From: Heliocidaris erythrogramma
Taxonomy: Eukaryota > Echinodermata > Echinoidea > Camarodonta > Echinometridae
DNA: 64,000 nt
Assembly: GCA_025617745.1 (NCBI GenBank)
Contig: CM046861.1
Coordinates: forward strand, 16,527,563-16,591,562
Reading direction: 5' to 3'
Shown: one piece after another, positions 55,113 to 64,000 of the stretch
Layout: every line of letters starts with the position of its first letter
How positions within the stretch are numbered: position 1 is the stretch's first letter
Made by a program: the position numbers and the translations under genes
Notes under the pieces: generated by a model
What the model was told of the DNA's origin: nothing
Database searches by the model: none
The model's input: the letters and a program-made list of their open reading frames with translations, nothing else

Positions 55113-56255
55113 TTAGTAAGTTTGTAGACACTGCGTCTGAGTCTGTCCTGAGCACTTTCGCGTCTGAATGCCTTTAATTGGCGCAACTGAATTGAGGCAT
55201 ATTGTACAGCTGGTCATCTTTGAAGCACTGTGGCGGAAAGCTGCCAAGCACAATCTTCTTGCTTCAGAACTCGTCAAAAGGTACATAATGGGCTCTAACC
55301 ACGTGTAGCTTCCTGATATCGTGTCAAAGATATTTGAATAAAAGGGATGTAGAGGAATTAAATAGGCAAGGGCACTAGGTGTCCAAACAAGACAAAAAGT
55401 GACTGTTATAAGGAGAATTGTAGCGAATCCTTTCAAACCTCTCCTGCGTGGTCGATCACGGTTTAAACCGTGATCAGGCACGATATCAATTTGGGGATTT
55501 GCATGTGGTTTCCCGCGACTGCGATCTTGAAAACAAGAGTTCGGCTCAATATCTTTTATGGCAGGGACAGTACTGCGAGGGTTTTCAAAGTGTCCAACCG
55601 CATTTCTTAACTGACGTGCAATGATTAGTAGTCTGATATGCATTATTGACGTAATAAGCACCGTCGCACAAGTAGGAAATATTTGAAAGATCGTGTGCAC
55701 TACTGACGTCCACGTAGCCTTTGCGCTGATATCTTGGGCTAAACAACGGTCCACCAAAAGTTTCATGAAAGGCGATGATGGAATTGGCAGATATATCCCA
55801 GTGATCAGCATGATTAGCAGGAAGGTGGATGTCAGAGTGAAGTAAAATCGCCTTCTGGTAACAATCGTGTAATATCGTAGAGGTCTTGTGACGAGGAGAT
55901 ACAGATTGAAGCATATCCCACAGAGACAGACCATTACCGATATGAAGGAAACATTAAAAGCAAATGGAAATAACAAACTGATGATAGTACATGTCTCTGT
56001 ATTGCTATCCAGTGTATACCACAAAATCACCCAAATGTTCCAGCTGATTCCTAAGACCATATCCCATACAGCAAGGACTTGGTAGAGAACTCGCATGAAT
56101 TCTTGGAGCTCCTTTTGGTGTTTGGTGACAACCAAGACGATCAAATTCAACATCACACAAAGAAAAACTGTCAAAATCCTAACAGTTTCACCCTTTGCAC
56201 CTCCGCTAACATCAGTAATATTCGCCATCATGTCCAAAGCTTCTGTAGTCGCCAT
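55113..56255 (-). CDS. Class A GPCR, array copy 7, intact
   Basis: 380 residues in one exon starting MATTEALDMMANITD at 56255; the open frame extends four codons further to a GTG, but the ATG matches the paralogs. LAVWDMVLG stands where others have LA(V/L)SD, so the TM2 Asp is kept. VTRPLRYYTIVTR ends TM3, FCLVWTP is in TM6, and LEPIMYLLTSSEARRL in TM7. The tail is about 35 residues longer than in copies 2 and 3 (MTSCTICLNSVAPIKGIQTRKCSGQ), with two Cys that could be palmitoylated. The same tail DNA has become a minisatellite at copy 5. Presumed surface chemoreceptor; ligand unknown. Confidence 0.95.
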   Translation of the reverse strand: MATTEALDMMANITDVSGGAKGETVRILTVFLCVMLNLIVLVVTKHQKELQEFMRVLYQVLAVWDMVLGISWNIWVILWYTLDSNTETCTIISLLFPFAFNVSFISVMVCLCGICFNLYLLVTRPLRYYTIVTRRRFYFTLTSTFLLIMLITGIYLPIPSSPFMKLLVDRCLAQDISAKATWTSVVHTIFQIFPTCATVLITSIMHIRLLIIARQLRNAVGHFENPRSTVPAIKDIEPNSCFQDRSRGKPHANPQIDIVPDHGLNRDRPRRRGLKGFATILLITVTFCLVWTPSALAYLIPLHPFYSNIFDTISGSYTWLEPIMYLLTSSEARRLCLAAFRHSASKMTSCTICLNSVAPIKGIQTRKCSGQTQTQCLQTY

Positions 56256-56780
56256 TTTGCAGGACACCTGCTGTAGATTCTCAACTTAACTTCGTGAATT
56301 GTAAGGCGATTACTCCGAAAGGTAAGAAAGTACGTTCGGTCGTTAAACTAATTTACTAGTACTTCCCATCAATAATCATTTTCAATGTAACCAAGCCGGG
56401 AGTTTTTAAGACATCAGATACAGGAAAGAGCAGAAGAAACAGTTAATGGAGTCTCCACAGAAAATATACCATTAGGTGATTTCATGTGTAAAGCTCCAAT
56501 TACTGCATTTCAATGTAATAATGGTGAAAATGGACGGACCAATTAAAATGGGAAATACGAGATGGTGGAAAATGATTGACAGCGTTATGAAAATTTTCTG
56601 TCAATATAGTCACGAAATTGTAAGTAAACAGACCGAGGCCATTAGCACATTACAACGTTTTATCAACAAAAGATGGTCTGGTTGAATGAGAAATAAAGAT
56701 CGATGCTTAAGGGGAGTCAATATGTTCACATTTTTTTCTCATCACACGATTGCTCCAGTTAATAGGTAGATTCTGACGAT
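56256..56780 (-). promoter_or_regulatory. Upstream region of receptor copy 7
   Basis: Weaker similarity to the other upstream blocks: CACACGATTGCTCCAGTTAA at about 56740 resembles the ATGATTGCTTCAGCTTATAG segment near 19624. No promoter element can be assigned. Confidence 0.35.
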
Positions 56781-57156
56781 AGCAATATTTCAAAAGATCA
56801 ATATCTTCATCTTCGTCCCCAGTTATGCTAAGTTTTTGTTCATCGTTTGCTTAAAAATTGGAGAAACTCTTTGGAGAGGGGGGTGCCGTGTCTGAGCGTA
56901 GCTATTCACTTTTATTGGTTGACGGTGTCGAACCAACTTTCCCAATAACTTGACAGTTTTGTTTTCATGAAATCCAACAAGGCAGGAAAAACATAAAACA
57001 TAAAAAACAGCAAGCAAAACACGAAAGGTCCTCTGATTTTCAAATTTGGCGATTGTTGACCGATGTCGAAGGGGTTGGCATCCCTCCTTCTTTGATGATG
57101 CCTCGACGGCAGTGTTATAGATATATCGAATGGCAGACATAGAAAGGAAAGGAATA

Positions 57157-57157
<1 letters not shown>

Positions 57158-57195
<38 letters not shown>
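57158..57195. repeat. GA microsatellite
   Basis: An almost pure AG/GA run of about 35 bases, followed by GA-rich sequence. A matching CT run lies at 57577-57597. Confidence 0.95.
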
Positions 57196-57198
<3 letters not shown>

Positions 57199-58936
57199 GA
57201 AGAGGGGAGAAGGGAACGTGAGAAGATTATAAAAAGGTTTTCCCCCTTATCCTCCACCGTAGAAGGTCGCTATGATCTCATTGTACCCCTCCTCCGCTCA
57301 TAATGGCCAGTCCCCTTCAATGACTGAACCACCACGTTTCATATCAAAATGGGTCTCCAACTCGCATTATCAAATTCTGAATGGCCAGCAAACTTGAAGT
57401 GACACATCTAATGCACTTTTATAATTTCCAGTTTTGACATATTGTCGTCGTCCCAATTATACGGAGGACATGCTTGTATTTGCACAAGTATATCCTCGTG
57501 ACGAACATGTAGCAAATTTCCAGTGTATGCTTTTTCGAAACGTTGAAATTACTTTCTTACACTCTCCTGGTTCCTATCTTTCTCTCTCTCTCTCTGCCTT
57601 CCTTCTTCTCCAATCTCATTCATCTCTAAGTGCTTTCGCTCGTTTTTGAATTATTTATTTTACTCCTCTACACGTAGTACGTGATTCCGACGCTCATAAC
57701 CTTTATGACATTTCAATGTAAAACTACATGTATATTCGGCGAACACCAGTACACCTACCTGCACATGCCTAAATGATAAACACAATACAATAACACCCTC
57801 GAGGAACATTGTGCATACAATTTTAATCAATCTCTGAAAATCATTTATATCAATTTTGTAAAACAGAACAAGGAAAAATATATTTGCTCTCCTCTCATAA
57901 CTAACAGATTCAAACAGAAATGAAATTATCCTCCGTTACGATTGCACAGACTCATGATGAAGGAGAAAAACAGTTCCATACACAAACTCTCTATCAATAC
58001 ATATCAAAATAGTACAGGGTAACCATACACCAGACTGGGTACACAAGTCTATCAAACACTTGCACTCATTTAGGATTGTGACGTCATCTTCAACATTCTA
58101 ATTCACGGAACAAATCATTTTCATATATAGGATGAAGAATTTACAAATCTGCATCATGGTCTCTAGAATTATCAAGATCACGAGAAAAGTCTACCTATAT
58201 GTCAGGTAAAGTAGTACAAATACACAAAGACACAAAAACACAGTCACATATATAAAACACAAGAAGAAAAATGTATTACGACTGTGTACAATTAATTTCA
58301 AATGTAAAAAGACAAATTATGCATACAATCCTTTACGAACAAATGAAATAAAGTACACTATTTCAATAGATAATAATAGATATCATTCTTTTGTATCATC
58401 TTATACACAAAATGTACAAAAATCAAAATAAAATTAACTCTCTTTATTTGATAGAAATATCTTTATCAAACTTTCTAACTCATGATTTTGTTTATATTTG
58501 CAAGAACAATTTCATTCTGACACATAAAATGTAGTACAATTGGATTAATGAAACACAGGTATTTTGGCATTGAATAACAAAGCAGAAAACAAACTTTCCA
58601 CTGAGAAAATTTATGTTCTGCTGCCTCATTTTTGCTTATTCTACTACGTAGTAAGAAATCTTATCAATGATTTACTCAGCGATCTTGTAATTCCCCTTTC
58701 TGTGAACTTTATGACACAATACCAATCCAATTTCTATGATTTTCTAAATTTATATTGCTATAATACATCAAACTCCCTATCCTTATTCGTACGACAGTCG
58801 GATGCATAAATTAATTTGTGACATAGCTTTTTTCAAATATATTTTTCAGTACTATTTGGGGACATTTTCTTCTACTTTCGCATAAATCTATTATACTGAA
58901 AATTTACTCAACTTCCTGGTACTTTGCATAATTTCC

Positions 58937-59074
58937 TGGCGGGCGTTTTATCAAGTGTCTTGTCAGTGATTTTTAGCGACAAATTCGCTCTCAGCCAATC
59001 AGATGCAAGGATTTCAGTAGCTTATAACAGTTATTGCAACTTGTCATTGATGACAAGTTTTATGAAACAGGGCC
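58937..59074. mobile_element. Short MITE, copy 1
   Basis: The inverted ends contain GCGTTTTATCAAG and CTTGTCA words. The body GCCAATCAGATGCAAGGATT is shared with 61635-61771 in opposite orientation. 138 bases, non-coding, more diverged than its partner. Confidence 0.75.
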
Positions 59075-61634
59075 CTGACTCTTCTCATGATTGTGCTGAA
59101 AGGGGCAAATATACCAGACCAGACAATTTACCTGTTCGACTTTGTCTTAAACAATGCTTCATTAATAACAATCACCAAATATTCTTTTAATCAATACATG
59201 TTCGTGTTTCTCTTTTATACAAGCATATGTCTTACTTGTACTTGCCACTTCCTGACAGCTTTTCAAAGTTATTTCTTTACAAGAACAGTCCGATGTGAAG
59301 TCTTCTTGGCTAAAAATATGACCATGACAACATCGTCAAACCTTCATTTCTGTTAGAAAAATTGACTAAATATCATAACTACTGGCACTACATGAAGGTT
59401 GCAAGTATTTTTGCAGCATACTAATACAAAACTACATAGACCCAATTTTGCTCTTCCATTATCCAACTTTTAAAATTTCAAGTCAATACAGATTCCATTG
59501 GTCCGATACTAGATTAGTTTTGACAGTAGTCTCAAAACACCCACACAATTCTACATTATTCAAGTCTATTTAGATATTTCTTTCTTCACATATTTATCAC
59601 TCCTACATATTTCCTTATCTTTAGTCATACCAATGAAATAATTTTGGGCACAATCTTTTTTTTTCTTGTTTTTACAACAAGATACTTTTCTATATTTTTG
59701 CATTTTTTGCAATTCCTTCCGTATTAGTATCCCCTTCACTAAAGCAAAAGATATTATTTGTCGTTTGCTAGCAAGAGCTATTCCCTATTAATGCCTCATA
59801 TATAGCTCATTTGTGTAACTGAAAAACAATGCAAGTAAAACAAACAGATCAATAAATCGTTACCAGACTGCAAAATGCAAAATGTTTTATAAACGAAAAG
59901 GAAAACATTTATCTTTGAAAGTCGAATGAAAGAGCTCAGAGTGATATGCTTTTAAAAAACACTGATTGAAACTTGCCCATATACTAAACAGAGGGAGTAA
60001 TTACATAGTACTAATAAATATTAAACCCACCTAGCAGGGGTAATTTTATCACCTCTGATCTTTACACATTAAGAATTTCAATCGTATAGGGTGTCCTGAA
60101 TAATTAATTATAAACATACCTTATAACAAATCTATTGTCCTTTTTTTTTTACTTCTGGAATTGAGACATTGTATTGAAACAATTTGAAGATAATTATTAA
60201 ATATACTATTTTTCAATTCGGGAGGCTTACATAGTCATACACATTATGCAATTCACTGTTACAATCGCAGAAATGGAAATTATAATGTAATGTTTTATCA
60301 TTAAAACAAGTATACAAAAACATTAATTTTATCATTCTAAATTTGACAAATGAAAAAAAAAATTGCTAGGATTCATTACTTCATAAATTCCTGAAGCATC
60401 ATAATTTTATCAACTTTTCTTTTTCTTTTCGTCTCTCTTGTGACAATTCAGAGACTATTACACTTTCATTTCATTAAATGAAAATGTCAAAATGTGTTTG
60501 CACAAAAAGAGTTTATAAGAAGTACTACCATGCCTTGCAAGAAAGCCGAATTTTAATGCAATTTAGGCAAAAGAAATACAATAAGAACAAGTCTACAGTA
60601 CAGAACCTTGCATTTCACTTCTATTAAACAAGCAGTATTTTGAGCTGCATTTTTTGTGTTTGTTGAGAAACAACATTAACAATATCTGATGCATTAAAAC
60701 ATAAATCTAACACCAACATCTACATGAACATGATGAAGCAGTGTTCACTAGTATAAAGTGCATCTTCTTTGGTTGTAACAGTTGGACTTAAATGCTCAGT
60801 GGAAAAATATAAAGTATATAACAATGGAATACAAAGTATGATTTAGCATTACTTACAAGTAAAATCTATACCTCACAAGAAAATAAACGAGTTGACAGCG
60901 CTTTTATCCATACTGTTTATCAGTAAACGTACGGTGTACTTACTTAACCGCTACATGTATTTGCTCTTTTCTTAAAGCTTTTACAACATCTCCCCCGTTT
61001 TTTTTCCTCTCTCTCTTGCTCTCTCTTTTGTCATTAAAGTCTAACTGAATTTCTATGTAACCAAACAAACTTACAAATCCTTATTTTCATAATATTTAAT
61101 GAAAGACTTCATCAACTATGGTTATATATCGAGTTCCCTAATACATGATGATGCAATATCACGACAAGAAACTTTTATCCCTTCTGAATTCATAACACCA
61201 TTATATTTCATATGAATGACAGGGTTTGATTTCTAATGATTATTTCCATGATTTGTGCACACTTTACATGAATTGAAACAGCGAGTTGACAATTAAAAAG
61301 TGGGATACAGACACTGGCAAATAATATACGGGGAAAACCTACAACTCTTTTTGGTGATCTGTCATGGGGAATGATTGTCAAAAACAGTGAAACATTGCAA
61401 TTTATGATATAGGATTGGGGCGATATTTTAATCTAATTTTCTTTCACAACAGAAGAGTCTAGGCTCATACTGGAGTTTCTGCAATTTTCTGTCTGACAAT
61501 AGCAATAGAACAGTCATGAAATATGTCAATTATTTAAATCAAGACCGATAATAACATTCTACCTGTCAGATTGTCACAGAAAACAGATTGAATATCATTG
61601 ATTGTACTTCACTGCCATTATGTGGCAGATATCA

Positions 61635-61771
61635 GGGGAGCGTTTCATCAAGCGTTTTGTCAGTGATTTTTAGTGACAAATGTTATAAGCTACTGAAATC
61701 CTTGCATCTGATTGGCTGAGAGCAAATTTGTCAGTAAAAATCACTGACAAACGCTTGATGAAACGCTCCCC
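61635..61771. mobile_element. Short MITE, copy 2
   Basis: Ends GGGGAGCGTTTCATCAAGCG are near-perfect inverted repeats, each followed by TTTGTCAGTGATTTTTA-like sequence. The body is the reverse complement of copy 1 (ATCCTTGCATCTGATTGGC). Confidence 0.85.
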
Positions 61772-63114
61772 AGGACATAAAACATGTTCATTTGGTACAT
61801 CCAGTGTCAAATCAAATGAAACTGGTACATTATTTCATTTTAAATTCATTATTTGCCAATGATGATTTCCCCTGTGTGATTCCTTGTTCTGTGATGACAA
61901 TTTGGTCAACAAATTCATCTGAACAAGTAAAGATACAGTGCATAAGACAATTAACATCATGAACATAAAGTTATAAAAAAATTAGAACCTAGTCCATAGA
62001 AACTTCTCTTAAAGCAATTACTAATATCTACTTAACAGCTACCAAAAATAGCAGTATACCTGCAGATTGGAATTTAAAGCTTGTGAGGAGTGTACACATA
62101 TTTCCAATCGACGATACTTGTTCAAAAGGAATACAATCGACAGAAATATAGCACAGTCATAGACACTGCAACTCTACATGTACCTTGGACAGTCACATTG
62201 GTTCTCACTTCAAACGACTAGCAAAAGCGATATCATTTCACTTCACACAAGTCAATCACAAGCAATTAAATACTGACATGGACATATCACATCAATTTAC
62301 AAACAGCATAAAAAGACATTGTAAGTACAATATTGTGTTCTGCACTCGATATCTGGAGGGAAGACAGTGTTTTTTTCTTCCCGTAGAAGCCACTGGGTTG
62401 ATGGGTATTTTCATCGACCTTTAACCCGAATGGTTCTTCAGAGGGGTGTCTATTGCGAGGCAAACTGGACGGGTGGGACACGGGGCTGACTACTATAACG
62501 CACTGCCAAAATTTCAAATCAAAACTTCCGGAAAACAAAATGGCATCCCACTGAATTAACTTCTTCAAAAGAACATGTTGGTTTTTCTAAATTGATTTCT
62601 GGGGGTTTTGTAATAATGCTGAATTTGATTATGATGGAAAATAATTCATTTATCATTTATACATCTATAAAATTTAATCTAAGCTCCTAATTATCATCAA
62701 GAATATTCCCAAACATTAATATTATTATAGCCAAAGCTCAAAACCCTACTTCCAAATTATTTTTATTTAAAAAAAATGGGAACATGTACATAAAGTGTAC
62801 GACTTTTCAAAAAGTAAATGTAAATCTTTGGCAAATATAAAGTTCTTCCAAACGCATTGTTAATTTCTTACCTTGTTTAGAAATATTTTAAGCCTTACAA
62901 AACGATTAATATTCTAGGACAAGGTTTGTAGGAATCTGACCATAAAGTTTCTAGCCATAAATATCATCCTCCCCTCCCCCCCCCCGAATTATGGAGAAAA
63001 TAACTTTTAATTTTTCTTGATGGTTCCGACAGCCCTCATACCTTCCCGGGCAGCCGTCCAGAGCCAGAAGAGACCCGTGCCCAGCACTCCGCCCAGCTTG
63101 CCCCGCCCCACCAG

Positions 63115-64000
63115 TCATTGGATGACGCAGAACTTGCGGTAGTCCGCTTCGATCTCGTCCTCGATCGGCGTCATGTCCGGGTGCTTGCCCGACGTGTCCG
63201 GGATGTAGTGTACGTAGGACATGGACCGGCACTCGTAGAACAGCATATACGCGTTGTCCATGTCGATCTCTTCCTTCACCTCCTGTGGGAATATGCATCA
63301 ATGCACAGAGAATTTATCATTTAGACTTTATCAATATTTATCAATTCTTAAAAAATATTTATTTATCTATATAGCTATCTATCTTGTACATCAATCTATC
63401 TTATGTATCTACCTATCTATCCATCTATCTACATATTACATACCTTGACACTGCTATCATTGTAGCAGTACCATTTCTTGTTTGGATTGACAGAGTAGGA
63501 AACGTAGTGACCTCCTCCTAGGATCCCAGTATGACTCTGAAATCAAAACAAAATGAAACACATGTACAAACATCAATCAGTTTTCACCAGAGATATTGTC
63601 ACAATTTCCCTTGCCCAAAATATGCAGTTTTCCACTGATTTATTGTCAAGTCAAGGGTGGATTAAGAACATACACGTAGCATTTTATTTTCTATTTCTGA
63701 TTTTTTTTTTTACCTTCTAGATAAAATGCTTGATAAAAAAATACATTTCTTGCCCTGTGCTGCTTATGTTGTTAAAGTATAATTGCTTTTCTTTGTTTTA
63801 TTTCATGGTATCATTTACCTGTAGATATAGCATTACAGAAAGGCCATAAGGTTTACTTTACTCTATCACTCTATCACAATTGGTAATCCTAGGGAACATT
63901 TTGATGAAAACCATTAAGGGAAAATGACTGAATAAATCAAATTGCCATGAATTATCAAAAAAAGTAAAGGAAGTGCACTTACCACAACTCCATAGAGATC
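63115..64000 (-). CDS. USP32: USP32-type ubiquitin-specific protease, last three exons (partial)
   Basis: Three exons joined on the minus strand: 63983-64000, 63444-63536 and 63115-63282, each with GT/AG borders (donors GTAAGT and GTATGT). Translated, they read DLYGVV, then SHTGILGGGHYVSYSVNP with KKWYCYNDSSVK, then EVKEEIDMDNAYMLFYE and an acidic tail ending DYRKFCVIQ and a stop. GGGHYVSY holds the catalytic His and WYCYNDSSV the active-site Asn/Asp of the peptidase C19 fold. The terminal Cys-Val-Ile-Gln is a prenylation (CAAX) box; human USP32 ends similarly in CVLQ, from family knowledge. The product should cleave ubiquitin from membrane-associated substrates. The upstream exons are outside the window. 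USP6-like and other CAAX-bearing relatives are the alternatives. Confidence 0.85.
63350..63435. repeat. CTAT-type microsatellite in protease intron
   Basis: Imperfect ATCT/CTAT repeats within the last intron of the USP32-like gene, ending just before the donor at 63443. Confidence 0.85.

Larger units (their letters stand above)
57650..63114. other. AT-rich, repeat-poor stretch; possible 3' UTR of the USP32-like gene
   Basis: About 5.4 kb without a supported reading frame on either strand and with few transposons (two short MITEs). It begins immediately downstream of the stop codon of the minus-strand protease gene, and minus-strand AATAAA words occur, e.g. near 57650. A long 3' UTR is possible; plain intergenic DNA is equally possible. 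Confidence 0.35.

Noticed and set aside
62951-63301. 116-codon Arg/Gly/His-rich minus-strand frame
   Set aside because: It overlaps the last USP32-like exon in the wrong frame; the correct frame gives the conserved protease tail with proper splice sites.

Overview
This is a eukaryotic genomic window, AT-rich, intron-poor and packed with transposons. The host genes point to a marine invertebrate deuterostome, most likely an echinoderm such as a sea urchin or sea star. That is an inference from the expanded single-exon receptor family, from tRNA-derived SINEs, and from the repeat style; no species can be fixed from the sequence alone.

From the left edge to about 56.8 kb lies a tandem array of single-exon, rhodopsin-like (class A) G-protein-coupled receptor genes, all on the minus strand. 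Three are intact (18132-19193, 31713-32795, 55113-56255). A fourth is open as far as the window edge (1-856). One is broken only by a single transposon (10501-12273). Two are decayed pseudogenes (about 47.1-48.3 kb and 50.3-52.5 kb), and three small N-terminal scraps lie at 1.0-2.4 kb. A homologous block of about 300-800 bp sits on the upstream (right-hand) side of most copies. It also occurs twice with no receptor attached (24.7-25.1 and 35.6-35.9 kb), so the duplication unit was gene plus flank. The layout resembles the lineage-specific receptor expansions described in sea urchins ('surreal-GPCRs').

The spaces between receptors are filled with mobile DNA, often nested several deep. There is a frameshifted LINE with endonuclease and reverse transcriptase (3.6-7.4 kb), a nearly complete two-ORF LINE (38.8-44.3 kb), and a CR1/L2-like LINE fragment (33.7-34.9 kb). 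There are many hAT-like elements whose ends begin CAGTGGCG or CAGGGGCG and which contain long G and C runs, several with exact target duplications. TTAA-flanked Kolobok/piggyBac-type elements include one carrying a broken THAP domain. Further items are foldback elements, two tRNA-derived SINEs, and large inverted and tandem repeats. In the nested stack at 36.8-44.6 kb, one foldback element holds a TA-flanked element (which itself holds a hAT element) and separately a LINE.

From about 57 kb to the right edge the character changes to quiet, AT-rich, repeat-poor DNA. It leads into the last exons of an unrelated conserved gene on the minus strand, a USP32-type ubiquitin-specific protease ending in a prenylation motif. 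I found no rRNA, tRNA gene, CRISPR array or prokaryotic operon. The most notable observations are the same-frame amber stop between the two LINE ORFs with no AUG for the second, a minisatellite grown out of a receptor C-terminal tail, a receptor killed by one datable insertion, and a 22-bp palindrome that looks like a transposon reduced to its ends.
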